Shown here in pieces: positions 11,101 to 26,100 of a stretch of DNA of 64,000 bases; position 1 is the stretch's first letter, and the number at the start of each line of letters is the position of its first letter. This stretch comes from Eutrigla gurnardus (lineage: Eukaryota; Chordata; Actinopteri; Perciformes; Triglidae): the NCBI GenBank assembly GCA_963514095.1, contig OY741280.1, forward strand, positions 15,925,244 to 15,989,243. Reading direction: 5' to 3'. A program made the position numbers and the translations under genes. The notes beneath the pieces were generated by a model. The model saw only the letters and a program-made list of their open reading frames with translations, ran no database searches and had not been told where the DNA came from.

Positions 11101-14100
11101 CAACCCATGAGGACAAAGATCATGAATCCAGTGACCCGCTGCTCCCGGATGCCCAGGAACTTGGGCTGCTCTCCCGGAGCCGAGCAGCCGGACTCCACCT
11201 TCAGGCTGTTGACGTGGGAGATGGAGAGGACAGTCGCAGCCACGAACCACGGCAGGCCCATTATGGAGCACACGCCCAGCATGATCGACACGATCAGCAA
11301 ATCCAGGTGATAGCCACAGCCTTTCTGTAGGATTCACAGGGAGGCAAGAGACTGCAAATAAGTTTGAGAACCAGCTAAGCAGTACATGACTGGGGACAGA
11401 AAGATGTAAAAACCTCTAAATTATTTACCCGTCCACACTTTGAATACTGAGTTTCAAATGTTTTATGAATTTTGAAGATGGAATAAATGCATTTTAAAAT
11501 AGTAGCAAAGATTATTGTTAAAACATTTCTTGGAGACAAACAGCCGAATAATGTCTTAAATTTTATAAATTGTGTCTTAGATTCTGCACAGCTACAGTTT
11601 GCACTGCTGGAAAGTTAAAGAAGTGGTTTACTCCAGAGACCAAAATAGAAAGAACTATGTCGGATACTTCCACTTCACAAAACTATAACACTGCCAGAAG
11701 TAAATTTCCAAAGGCTGGGCTGACCTTGAGCTTGTGCTCCTTGCGGTTGATGATGACTGCAGTGATCTGCTGGTCCATAAAGATGAGGATGGTGCAGAGA
11801 AGGGCAGGAAGTGCCGCCACCAGCAGCGTCCACCAGGGGTTATCTCCCAACGGGTCCATCAGCCAGCCTCTGTTCTTTGAAGTTGGCTGCAGGGAATGAG
11901 GCAGGGAATGAGCTCCATTTAGTATATTAGGCAAAACACTATTACATGAGAATATTTGATATGAACATTAGCTTAGTACTAGTCACATAGATGCCTACCT
12001 CAAAGCGGTCAGGGACGTTAAGTTTGGGAGAAGGGATCCCCATCAGGTAGTCCACCAACACCATGACCATGATCGTTATAAACACAGCAAAGTCACTGAT
12101 AGTGGATCGGACCTACAGTACCAAACACAAGCAACACAGTTGTAGTACACAACTAAAACATCTCACACACAGCCTTATACTTCAGGCCACTGTCGGGATC
12201 ACCAGAGTAATAATTACATTCATGTCGACAGTACATGCATAACAATTCAAACACTGGCAGCACCTGCCTACAGAGAAGAAAAGGTGATAACAGGCGAGCT
12301 GCTGCTGTGTGGGAGGATGCAAGAAGGTCTTTTCTTTCTGTACGCGAGGCTGTTCCAGCTTTCTAATGACTGACACAATGTAAACATTTACATAGAGCCA
12401 GATGCTTTAAGCTATGTGGTTTTAGGGCTGAACGATGAACAAATGTTTATAAAAGTAAATAAATAACACCTGCTCACCCTGGTGGGAAAATATCTCTCTG
12501 TCTTGAACTGCTTCAGGAAGGAGGACAGACAGAAGGTGGTGAAGAAGAGGATGACGGACCAGAAGAGAACATCTGGGATGTAGGGCCCATGGTGACCGCA
12601 GGCAAGACCCTCAAACTCCCCTTCGAGTGTCTTACACATCTAGAGAAAAAGGAGTATTCTTAGTATTTATACCATATTTGAAAATACTGAAGGTAGCATT
12701 GGTATGAATTGTTGTAATGTGTCTGAATTAGTATGTAAGTATGAGAATGTATGTACAAAGCAGGATATAGTCTGTTTGCAGGAGTGTGGGTGTGATTCTT
12801 ACATCACACAGTGTGTGCCGGTCTCACCGTAACATTGAGGCTGCTCCATGGGATGGAGTCCGGGGTGTATCCTGTCTGGTTCCACTTCTGCATGAGCTGA
12901 TCCGAAGCATTGACTGGTGGAGAGCACTGGCACCTGGGGACGAGAGAAGAAACGCTGAGCAAAGTACGGATGCTTTTCTTGAGGTGGAAAAGAGTCGGGT
13001 TCGTCTGAAAGTTAATTAAAAAACAAAACACAGGGTGCAGCATTTCTGCCAGCATCAGTAGTTTCCAAACGGTTATTTTGCAAGGGGGTAATTTTATTTT
13101 CACCTCTGGGGAAGACATGTATTGGGAACAGCTCCAACCACTACTATTACAGTGTTCAGCAACAAGAGCAGTGTGTCCTTAACGGGGTACTATTCATGGG
13201 GCATAATACATGACTTTATGTAACCATTTAAAGTGACATCTGGGCCTGAAGAGTATTAGAAAAGGGACATGTTAGCTCTACTTCTGAAACAGTAGCAATG
13301 ACTCTTTACAAATATAAATAAATACTAATTATTTTGTCACTGAAGAAAGATTTAACAGATGTAATGCATTACTAAATGAAAAATACTCATTATTAACCAG
13401 TAAACACATGTGGTAAACAAAGAATCATATGAAACCTCAGTACTCACGAATACAGGGTCAGGTTGTCCAAGGTGTTGTGCATGTTAACGGGGTAGTGCTC
13501 CCCGAGGTGAAAGAGCTTCTCCAGAGCCTCGTAGATGAAGATGATGCAGATGAGCGCGGCGAAGGCCTCCTCTGTGAATCGGGTGATGTAGCAGACCAGG
13601 GAGCTAGCATCTGTGGCCACCAGGACCAGACACAGGAAGGCTGTCCACAGACCAATGCTGGTCCGCAGCGACAGGTAGGACAGGCCGTAGTCCCTGGGAA
13701 AGACCAACGAAACATGACATCCATAAGAAAACCAGCTTATCAGTGTTTTGACTTAAGTATCATATCAAAGCAAAAGCAAATGTGCTTGAACGTACGCGCA
13801 GAACTTGAAGAGGATCTTCTCAAACACTAATACAGGGCCCGTGCTGCCAAGAATAGTGAGGGGTTGGCCTGCGAAGAGGGAGTACGCCACTCCCGTCAGC
13901 GAGGCCCCAAACAGAGACTCGATGGCACTCTGCAAACACACAGGATAGGGAGGGGGTGAGGGGGTGAGAAGGGGAGCACGTGGGAGGTAAAACCCCCCAA
14001 AGGGGGACAGAGAGGGAGAGGCTGAAGGAGAGTCAGGTGAAGACGAGTTATGATTAAACAGACATTCTGGGGCGTGGGTCAGAGAGGCCAGAAAGAGTGC

Positions 14101-17100
14101 TCGAACGTTTCCACGCTGCTGACTTGTCCGAAGTCATATCTGTGTGTAGCCCTGGCGTGCCGAGTTTACTCAGACGCATCACACACACCAGCACACACGG
14201 TGCCTATGCCAACAGTCCCTGTCCTAGTCAGGACATCTGGGTAAAGGGAGAGAGAGGGAGGCAGACAGAGAGAGAGAGGGAGCGATAAAAAGAGAGATAC
14301 TATAGCTGGCAGTGTGGTAACGGATTAGTGCAGGAGGAGACTGCATCATCATCATATCCTAATCTGAACAGTGTGTGAAGACATCTGTAGATCTCATCCA
14401 TGGCACTGAGACAACCAGAGGTTAGGGGTTTGATTCCCGCTGCGCTCATGAAAAAGGATGGGACTTTTAAGTCAAGATTTCACACTCACTATGTTGCCTT
14501 TTGTTGCCTCGCCAAGCAGACCTCCAAATGTGATGACGGGGGACATGCAGGCGCAGTAGAGGAACAGGACGGAGGCGAGACACTGCAGACTGAAGGAGTC
14601 TCTGATGTCGCTCCAGTAGAACGGCAACTTCCGCTTGATGTCCTTGATCAGACCTCCGAATATCCTGGAAGAGGTAAGCTTTTAATGCACACCGATATTA
14701 TGTAACAATATGAAATTATTAATACATCAGTGTGTTAAATAGAGGGAATGACGGTAAACTCCACTTATATGAAGCCGTGATCCATCGATTCTACGGAGAT
14801 TAGTTCAGGACAGAATATTGGGCAACTGTGCTATAATTGTTATGAAGTCAAAAAATAAATATTAGAAATGTTTGCAGCAATTAACCCAAAGTGGTTCTGC
14901 CGGTCTCTTAACACGAGCACACTGTGTTTTTTTTAGTAAGTGTTCATTTACCAAAACCTTCCTGTTCTCTTTATTATTGTAATTATTCAAATGCAGTGTT
15001 TCGTAATATAAAGGAAATTGTAATAAAGCAAAAAACATTATTTGCAAGGTTGATTCTTGTTTGTAGCACCTCTAATTTATATTTGCTTCACATTTTTTAA
15101 CTGCTGATCCGAATCCATGAATCAAAACCTGAACTGAACCATCAGTTGTGTGACCGATTGCACCCCTACTGCTGAGGCTGTTTTGACACAGTTAATTAGA
15201 AAGGGATGTTGGCTTGTACACCAATTAAAAAGGTATTAACACAGCCAGTGTTAACCTGTGGATTGAGCATCTTTATAATGTTAAACTCCAAAACCTAGAT
15301 GGCACTGTGATGTTGCTGCCTTCTCCTCTCAGTGTCTGCCTCCCTTTACTCTCTCACCTTGTATAACTTCCTCTTTCCTCTGACACCAGTCAAATTGCTC
15401 TGCTGTGAGGTCTTCTTCCATTTTATTTCCCCCTCCACACCTCTGGAATAACCTGCTTCCACATCCCCTGCCGTCTCTTCTATAGAGCCCCCGTTTATAA
15501 TAGCTTCCTTAACATTAGCCGATTACACTTCCTTGCACTCCTCCGCCTCCCGTACCTCCCTCATAGCATGAGCCTTTTATAGTAGCGGTGAAAAAGCAGA
15601 CTGAATCTGTAAATAATAGAGTGCCTCACGACTCGTGTGTATGTGTGCACAAGCGTGCGTTGTCTGTCTGAGGTTTCAAATAAACACATTCTCCCTCTCG
15701 CTGTTTGTCCCGGCCTCCGGAGTCACAGCATGGGCCTTCTATAAATGTCAACATGCGAGTTCACAGCGTACACTCGATATGTAGCCGTTAAAACGCAGCC
15801 GTTTGATTTAAACACATTTAAAATTTTCAACATTAATGATATGTGTGGGACCTCGGAAATATTTCTAAAATAATAGATAATATCTTGGCATATATCTCAA
15901 CATGTGAGAGTGTTTGCAGCAAGGACATTCTAACCATTGTAACAACAAATAAGTGTCTGTAACTATAGAGGATAAAATGAGGTGTTGAAAAGCGTTAAAA
16001 CTCACATCCCGGTCCTCTGCAGCTCAGGGCCTACTTGGTGGTCCTCCTCCTTTTCAAGCTCACCAGATGGAGACGCACTGCCGTTGGGCTGGGACGGTCT
16101 CTTCCTTTTCATCTGTAGGTCACGTCCGGGCATTTGAATTAGATATGATTGCACACATTTAAATTCCTTTGGTGTCATAGTGGGTTAAATCCAGGGTGTA
16201 CTCAAATTGTATTTATAGTGGTTTGAGGTGAATTGGGACATATCAGACTTTGAGACCAGTGTAGTCTCGTACTGTATTAGCATGCAGCTGGTTAACGAGC
16301 TCTGCATCAGTATCTCCCAAATGCAGCTTTATAAGCATTATTCAGTAAGGACACATTCACATTCTGACAGCAAGAGTCTCTAACCTGAGATGGGACATTC
16401 TTGGGGGGCTCAATCCGGATCGTGGGGTCCCATTCTCCAGGAGGCAGTACAGTCACTTGATCAAGGAACTCGTCTATCCCTGAGAGGAGATCCGTTCGGT
16501 CTTTGGCCTTGTATGCCACGTCATGGAAAATCTACATAATATATACAATTAGGAGTGATTAAATGTTTATGCAATGAAAAATAGGACATGATAGGACATG
16601 TCAAGCTGATATAACACCCGTCTCTTTCTCTCACCTCATCCGTCATTAGTGTGGCCATGGACCGTCCAATCTCATGATATTGGGGTCCTTTGCCACGAGG
16701 ACCCAAAAGCAGGAAAAGAAACCTTTGACCAAGACAAATAATCATGAAATGCATAATACTAACCATATTCCCTTAAAAAAGGTACACTGTGGATCAACAT
16801 TTATCACAAAATTGCATTGTGGGTATTCTCCAGGGTAGCATGTCGAAGGCATTGTTGCACATAGAAAACAGAAACCACTGTTGTCTAGCTATTTTCCAAA
16901 GCCACCATTTTGTGCCTGGTGTGTGCTGAGCATTAGAGCTTCACGGACCTGCGTGAGACTCTTAGTCTCGTTACCGTAGAGATTACAGACGGTGAAAAAC
17001 AAGGTGGTGGACACAGATTTACTGGAGCCAGTAAATCCCCAGGTTATATTAGTCCCATGTCAATAGCCCCCTTCACAAATGACTCTCTCGGTGTACTTTA

Positions 17101-20100
17101 AGTTGCTGGCGGCGTTAAACAACTAATATGAGTGATAAGTCTGAATGTTTGGGACGTCAATCAGTTCTGAATGATTGTACCTTGTGGGCACTGGCACCTC
17201 TGTGAGGCCTGTGATGAGGACCGCGGGGGACAGTCGTACAAAGGCAATTATGGGCTTCTCCAGAAAGTCCACTTCTCCCACCAGCACGTTGGACGCTTCA
17301 GCCCCCGGAGGAATCTTTTTCATGAAATTCATGTCCACCTGAAACAAATGGAACACAGGAAATTAAAGAATCAGATGAATAAATACTAATAATAAACAAA
17401 GAGAAATAATGAGGGATTTCATTACTATGATGAGGAAGGTTAGTAGCTACATAACAGACTACAAAGTACTGAGCAAAGAATTGCAGTTGCTGTGAACGAA
17501 TTCCTCTTATAGGCAATTCTAAATACAGATCTGAGCATTTCTTCATCCCCGTGTATAAAAGACTGTCTTTCATCCCTGTTTTGTATCCTCTGACTCATAT
17601 AAACACTGCACCTTATTTTTTGGCAGTCATAATGGATGGTTTTATAATGTAGCTACTTGTGGCAGCCTGCCATTTTTTTTTTTTAATGGATGAGGTACAA
17701 AATGGTAGAATGAATGGAGGCCATGCGAGAGAGGACACATTTAGACTTTTACTTTGTTGATCAATTCTTAGTCCTTTACAGGCGAAGCCTCCTATAGAGC
17801 CCAGAAGACAAGGGCTGATGGGTATGTGATGATGGCTTTCACACAGGGAGTTTTCAACACAGACCATTGAAATGTCTGTGGACTTCCAGAAACTGAAGAA
17901 AGACAAACTCATGGGCCATTCCACCATGATGGGCTGTTTCTGTGCTCAGTACTGGGGTTAGGTTACCTTGCTGAAGTCGACACAGCTGCTTTCGCTACTG
18001 ACCCCTACTTTGGACGGTCTCCTCTCCACGGACTTGTTGCCATCCAGGTTGTTTGGGACAGAGTTCGGAGACACCAGCGGGCCTAGGAGGGACAGGTGGA
18101 GAGGAAGGGCAGGAGAGTGGCGATGGACACGGTGTAAGTACTTGGCAAGCAAAGACTGGTTGAGAACAGCAGTGTGATTCACCACGAAATGCCATTTTCT
18201 GATTTAAACGCCGTTTTTATTCAAATGTCATCTTTCTCTCTACTCGGAATTTAATTTGGAGGAACTGGAAAATAAATGTCAAAGGTATTTTTATATGCGA
18301 CAGGTTGCTCATCGGGAGACAGACAATTTCACAGGCTTTATTCTCATTTAAGAGGAGAGCTCTTGGCAAACACGCAGGTTTGTGATGCAATTCTGCAAGT
18401 CGAACAAAACACTGCCATTTGTTGTGCGATTTCATTCTGTTTTGGCAATTTCGTCAGAAAAATCTACCAGTTAATTTCACTAAGTCGTCTTAGGTTAGCG
18501 TATCAGCACCGAGATATCCCATTACATGCTGAACCTGATCTTCTTAAACGAGGTAGCGCTGCCTCAGGGTTAGATCATTGCCTGTAGTAGCTAAAAGTGT
18601 TCAAAATGGAAAGAGTATAACTTGGATTTGCCTTTTCGTATTTCACAATATTTGGCTGCAAGTGAATGGATAACTACCACTACACGTGATTTGGTACAAA
18701 GCTGCAACACTGTGATGTCTCTCCACAGGGAAGACGATATATTTCACAATATACTGTTCCCGTTTGCTCCCCGTCTGTCGAGCTCATTACCCTCGTGCTT
18801 TAGTCGGTCCTGCATAGCTTGAATTCATGTCAACTTGGAGCTAAACGTGAGGAGATGCGTTTGATACGCCCGACGGGATCACCTTCCTCAGACTTCAGCA
18901 CCTTCAAAGTGGTGAAGCTCTGGGAATGTGTGTGTGCATAATTGGCTGCACATTTTGACATTGCTTATGCGATTTGAGCCATACCAGATACAGGAAACGC
19001 TAGCACTTGAGGTGACATGAGAGTGGGAGGTGGAATGAGGGAGTCATGTATTTGAGCCAAAAAGGATAGAATTTGCATACTATCCTCTGAAATTCTGAAG
19101 TAACACTTCTTTTACCAGGTTTTCCTTCTTTACTACGTCGACACATTTCTCCATCAGGAAGTAATCAAGCCAACATCAAACAAAATACGTTGATAAAGGC
19201 TTTAGGCTGCGTTCTCATCTATACTAATCCCAAATCAAAATGAAAAAAGGAGCCATTTCTAGCAGCATGTGGTTTTGGCCACTGATCCATACCCTTGAAC
19301 TGTACCCTGGAGTAACCCCAGTGGATGCTGGGTAGCTGTGACTGCTGAACAGGAGCATGATTGCTCACATACCCGACAAAGCCTCTTGGAATAAGGGAGG
19401 GATTAGTTTAGGTTGCGTTCGCCAACATACTTCATTCAGGAAGGCTCAGCCTTACTGCTCCCCCACGCTGGCCTTTTAAACAGTGGCGTCATAGCGCTAC
19501 CTCATTCATATGTAAAACAGTGACATTCACAACTGAGATTATACAGATATTCTGACCTGTATGTGGAGCTGGAAGCACTGGGGCTTTTCTGATTAAAAGC
19601 TAAAATTATATTCTATCTTTATAGTAGTTTTATGGATGCATGTAGTGACGGTTACCATACATGCATTTTACTTTCCAACAAGAAATCTCTGTCACAGTCA
19701 GACAGCCATTTTAAGTCAATGTTGCTTCTAGGGCAATACTGTACATTTTCCTAGAAGGGGGTACAATTACAGAAGCCCCTCAGCTATAATAAGACCACCC
19801 CAACCTTTCAGAATCAGCCCCCAACACGTCACCGCTGGTTCTAATGACCCATACTTTAAAATGGAGCCGTTCCCAGACTGAGACAAACACAGACGCACAC
19901 ACTGAAACGCAAACACAGTCTAATAATAAAACGGACCAGGCTTGGTTTGGGAAGAACAAAAAGTCACTGCAGGTGTCAATATGATAGTACATGCAGTACC
20001 AATACACCCACCCTGATCTCTGGCTTATATTTAGCCATGCTGCTGGCACCCGTTACCCTCACCCTCGCTACACGTAATCGGGTAAAAGAATGTTTCTACT

Positions 20101-23100
20101 TGGGAATTGATGAGGAGGAAGAGCATGGGTGCCAACAGATGCGATGGGAAAAGCACAGGTTGCATGAAATTTATGTGTGTGCTTTCGATTTTATTTGCGA
20201 AAGAAATTGCGAGACATGATTTCATGTCACCATTAAATAGATGTTGCCTCACCATCATCATATTAGTTATTACATAGCTACCTCATTGCTATGTGACTGT
20301 GTACTGTAATATATAAGATAAGATACTCCTTTATTAGTCCCCCCGCAGGGAAATTTACAATATATTAAATATATATATCATGATAGTGTGTGTCAACATT
20401 ACAGTACACATGATGCAGTATGGGAGAAAGACAGACCCCAAAACAAAATTGAAGGAGGAAGCCATGCAACCACAATGAAGGAGGAATCAATGAGTACAAG
20501 GCCAAGCAAGGCATAGATGATGAGGAATTACTTGAAAATGTGTTCAGAGACAGAGAGAAGTGTGAATGGTAAAAAAAAAGTATGGAGTTTAGATTGCATT
20601 CGGTCAAGAGATATTAGTAGAAAAGAATGGGTCAGTAGAATAGATGGAAACTGAGAAGTGAGAGGAGATAATGAGGCAAGAGAGAGGAGTGTCAAAAACT
20701 TTGTGGATAAATACAGTGGGAAGAGCGTCTTAGCGAGTGAGCCTTGCTGTGGGTTATTGATGAGATGGCCGCAGGGTTGGAAGTAAACAGGGAGCAGAGC
20801 TTTCATGCTAGTGCTAGTGTTCTCTGTTCAAGCCGTGACTCACACTGGCAGGCTACACAGATATTTGCCTTCTAAGGGCAGCAGCTCGAAGCCATGGGAT
20901 GCCGTGGACGGTCGCCGGCTGAGCTCTGGGGACGACGCCTCCTCTGCAGAGTTTGGTGGGTCGTCGTCCTCGGGAGGCGATACCACCACTTCGGGGATGC
21001 CTTGAGGGCCAAGGCCTGCGCCAAGGGTTTGGGAGGAGCGCCGGAGAGCATCAGGGGTATTTTGGGGGGTGGCGAGGAGCAGGGGGCCGGGGGCAGGCGC
21101 AGTATTGGAGGAATAGGAGGGCAGGAGATTGTTGAGTAGGACGGAGACTCTGGATTCTTGTCTCTGGAAGAGGTTGGAGACAGAGGAGGCTGACCCTGGC
21201 TTGTGGAGAGAGAGACGTGAAGAGGACAGGCCCTCTCCTAACAGAGGAGACAATGGCAAAAGGGGGAGAGGAGTAGGGAGAGAGGAAAGGAGGAAGAAAA
21301 GGAGTAAGGGATGGAGCAGAGAGGAAAAACATATGAAGTACATCGCAGAAGGGGGTATCTGGGGGGGAGACACAGCCAGAAGGAGTGGGCAGCAAGAGCA
21401 TGGCAGAGGTGTAGTTAGAGAATCGTGCTTGTGTAAACATGAGGGGGAAAGCATGGGTGTGTGCAGAAGACACCAAGAATGATTCAATGAGGCATGTAGG
21501 AGGGTCCCCGAGGACCAAACAGCTCGTCTCATTCAACTCCAAACAAACGAATCATACAACATGTCGGAGGTGAGGCAAAACTCTGAGCTCAGAGACACTC
21601 GCATGCAGCAGAGGATGAGTTAGCGTGGCGTCAGTGCACAGTAAGCAAACATGTGCCCTACCACAAGAGACCAGTCATGAATCCTACACAGTACATGTTC
21701 ATTTGGCACAAGACATTCACCTTTCACACTACATCGATAACCATCACCCACCATCAGTGTGACATACATCATTTTGCCCTTTGACATTTGCGTTTTTCAG
21801 GTTGAATGACATGAAATTGCAAGCCCAACATGAACCACAGGCACAGAAGTGGAGAATGTTATCATTCTTTCATTCTCAAAACCTCAAGGTGGCACCCAAA
21901 ATCTTAAAAAAAAAGCACACACCATACATTAACACCACTGCGATCATGCCCAGTCAAAAAGAAACACACACATAATGCTGACTCCAGTTGCAGTTAAAGG
22001 ATTTTTTTTCCTGAGAGTTACCCTATGGAGTGAAAACGATCATTAATTCAATCCCCCAAGCCAGGCCAGCCATACAGGTTAGCGCAGTCAGTAGCACCCA
22101 GATTTCTCTTTCACTATTGGGGACGACTGCTTCTGTATAGATCATTCTCTAAGATGTTACTCACTTTTACCATCCACCTTCTACGATGGCATTGAGGGAT
22201 TTGAACAGTGGATTTTTTTAGGAACAGTTCCCCAGTGGTGGAAAATGTGGAAGGAAAAAGAAATGCGAGTGCGTCGTTGGATCTCACCGTTTCTTTCAAG
22301 CAAGAATGGGTCAGAATGTTTCTTGCCTATATCAGCAATGGATCGCACCAGAGGGATGCGATTGCTGAGTTTCCTCTCGTTCTGGTGGTGGTGTTTCTTC
22401 AACATGGCTTCCCGCACTTTCTCCCGCAAATCCTCCCTCAGCTGGCCCGATGCCACCATGCTGTCTATCAGCATGTCTGAGTCGTACGAAGACAGGGAGG
22501 TGGACATACAGCAAGAAGAAAGAAGAAATATATGAATAGTTATTTGCTTTATTTAGCTCGTACTTTCAACCACATTGCTACGTAACAAATACAATAAACT
22601 GACATGAATATGTCATGTATCTTACAAAGTGTACAAAAAGTAAAATGCACCTGCAATGTCGTCGATACTGTTGGCCCTCATATCCAGCATGACTGTACCG
22701 TTGAGTATGCAGCTACGCAGTTCGAATAAGCTGTGTAGTGACAATGTAGCCACGTAGGGCTTACTCCACCTCTCCCCACCATCTTCCACATCCTCTTCAA
22801 ACTTCAACCATCTGCAGAGACACACCAAAAGTGCAAACACATTGCATAAATGTTGTAGTTTTAGCCAGGTTATACGCAATAACAAACATTACAACAGGAA
22901 ATACAAAAGGGCTCATTTCGAATATTTATGTTGTTTTTAAAAAAGGTTCTGTATTGCTTTCACTTAACAAGCTTTGTCCCTTAAGTGGCTTTCTGACCTG
23001 GCAGTCTCCTTCCATTCAGTAGCACTGCCGTCTCTGAAGGAGAGCTCGTCCAGCTCAGTGAAGAGGTCATGGGGGACGTGCTCGAGGTCATCATCCTCCG

Positions 23101-26100
23101 TACCCAGGATGAACTGGACACGCTGGGATGGTGTGTCTGTAAAAAGAGGGGGGAAAAAGGCCAAAGGTCATATTTCCAAAAATAACAACGGTAGCGTGTG
23201 GAGCTTTTGAACTGCTCACACACGTATGTGCCCATGGGTGACGTGATGCACAGTCCTGCCAATGGTCCCACGCTGATATGCAGGTGGCTGTAACACGCCT
23301 ACATATACAGCAAAGAACGTGTTTGTGTGGCTGGCCAACTGCTCAAATACCTTTTGAAGCTGGGGATGAATAGTTTTTGGAGGTATGATACAGAAATATC
23401 AGTACATCAGTGTTACTGCTTTTGATTACGTCTGCAGGCTGGATGCTGCGAAAGTGTGCAGGAGAGCATAATGAAAACCTGAATGCTTTCCAGCGATTCT
23501 CTTTTCATGTCTGATTGAATTAGAGGGTAGGTATCAGGACATCTGGAACCAGAAAAACGGAAATGGATACGGCGGATTACAAGACTAAACGTCACAGCTA
23601 GGCAGAAACGGAGTGACTGGGAGAGTTATTTTAAGGTTCACACGTGGGTGCACTGTGTGAAATTCTGTCTGCTGGGTATTATACCCATGTGAGTACACTT
23701 CATATTGATGTTGCGGCTGCTTACAGTTATATCCCCACCTATACCGGATCATAAAGATGGGTCCACCTGTGGATACTTTTAGTTTCTGGGTTGATAACTG
23801 CGACTCTGCTCAATGGGGGTATGTGATGACATTTTAAGGCATCAACATTGGGTCTCACTCTGTAGATGAGCAATGTGCCGTTTCAGAATATCTGTTTTAT
23901 AAACCCTCAGTCAGACATGTTTTATCTCAGGGCTGGGGAAAGAGGAGAAAGCATTGTTTGGGTGCTTATGAGTGATTGCTGTTGAAGTGATGCAGCAACT
24001 TCTCAGACAACACACACACACAGCTCAAACTGTCACAGCCTTCTGTGTCAGAGGCTGTTCCCCAGTGGCCTTTCATGCCTTTAAGAGCTGCATGTTTTAT
24101 TCAGAAATGTTTGAAAGAGGGAGAGAAACGCAAGGTCGTAACCTGAATTGGTAAAGTGGTGTGGGGGGAGTCTGGTTCCATAATGTCACACTTCCTCAAC
24201 TTTCATCAGCTTTTCCAACCAAGGTTGAAAACTTTTAATTTTAAAAAACATGAATTCATTGGTGCGCAACTTCAGCTATTTGTGTTTCATGGCATTCAGA
24301 TTGCATTCCAAGTCCATGACGGAGTGATACATTACATAACTGGTATTCACAGAGATTTTTTGTACAGTCAATAGTTTATGTATTGTGAACTAAATGCACA
24401 ATAAAAATCCTAACCAACAAAAAGAAATTGAAAAGTAGGCCAACTCTTAGCTTGAGCTACGCATTATGGATTACAAGCATTTCTGTTTATTGTCTGAGAA
24501 GACAATAACTGCAAGGTAGAGTGTTGTGTGATAGAAATTCAGTAGGGAGAGAGGGATTTAGAGAGGGAGAAATAAGACATTTAGGATGTTTCCAACCATA
24601 AGTGGGGGACTCCCTGCCATCGTCCTTCCCCTCCTCAGAGTCCCTCTCTTTCTTCTTTCTGTGGTGTTTGTGTCCTCGGTGGCGATGTCTCCGTTTGCTC
24701 TCCCTTCCAAGAGGAACATGAACACCTACGTATACTGCTCTGTGGCCTGGGGGGAAAGAAAAGTGCAACATGAATTCAGACACCTTTACCTGTACACAGT
24801 CTATTACTATTAGCAAGTTAAACCAATAAACTGACCAATTCTTCCCAGGACATAATAATATGAATAGAATTGCAAATGCATTTCAAATTCAATTTTAGAA
24901 TACAAGACTACATTGTAAAACTGCCAATTTAAGCCTAGAAGAAGAGTGGCACTGTCTCGGCCATTTACAACTGAAGTTAAAAGACAGACGCCAACATTTT
25001 AGACAAAAGATGGAACTTTTTTTTCCATTTCGTTTGAGTGCTCGAGATAAATTAATTAAAAGAAACCAGAGAACATCACATTTTTTTAATGTTTAACTCT
25101 TCATTATTTGTACCGCCTCACAGGAACTGTGTTCCGAAATGATTTCACCCTACATCCTCTGCCAAAACTCCTTTTTGACAGATGAGTCATCTCTCTTTGA
25201 TGCGAGGGAACCCAGGACAAATGAACCCAAGACGCAGCACTTAAGGCATCGGTGACATACAAGTACACATGGGATGATCACAAAGAGTGAGAGAGGAAGT
25301 GAGAGAAAAGGCACAGGAGATGAAAGAGGATGATGGAGTGAAAATAAACCACTTAGCTGGACAGAGAACAGAGGGCCAGAGTATGGGATGAATGGCAATA
25401 TTATTGAATAGAGGATGGAAGATATGAAGTATGGTGGACTCCAGAAAGAAAGGGCAGTGGGCTGGAAGGGGAGGACAGAGGGACAACTAGCTAACACCTG
25501 AGGGAGATATTATGGTGGTAATAAAGTTTGTGGTGCTTCTACCTTCTTATCAATTAGCCCATTTTTTGGATATTCATCATCAAATCAAGTGGTCTATAAT
25601 AATAATATTTGAATATTTTCCCTATCCACCTACATACATATATATTCTGAAAAAACATTATTCACACATGTAAAACAAAATCTCAAAAGGCAGCAAAAGT
25701 GTAAAAAGACAGTGTTTCCACTTTATGTGTGCAGGCTAGGTAACCTTCCTTTTCAAATCAGGAGTCACCAGAAACATCTTTCAGACTGGGTGGCTTCAAA
25801 CTTACTTTCCAAACCTTCCTTTTCGTAGTTTGTCTGAGTGGTGAAGCTGCTCTTCCCATGGTCAACTAGTGCCTCCTCATCTAGACCCTGAGAACGACAG
25901 GAGGAGCCGGTAAGCAAAAGGGATAGAGACAGAAGACAGTTTATTGTAATGAGACCTTCATACAGCTCATAGCACACTAAAAGCTGCTCCCCTTGAAGAA
26001 TTGTTGGTCTTGGGGAGGAACCAGGGGATAGGAAAGGACAGATCAGTGGAAAAAATAAAACATTAAAAGCATGTCTTATAACAATAACAACAGCCACACC

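Noticed and set aside
14405..14450. tRNA B-box-like GGTTTGATTCCCGCTG, possibly a tRNA or SINE
   Set aside because: No matching A box or cloverleaf could be drawn upstream; a lone B-box-like match is not enough.
20840..21532. 230-codon minus-strand frame as one long exon
   Set aside because: Only 21237-20869 resembles the protein. The upstream part is pyrimidine-tract translation, and the acceptor at 21238 fits the family boundary.
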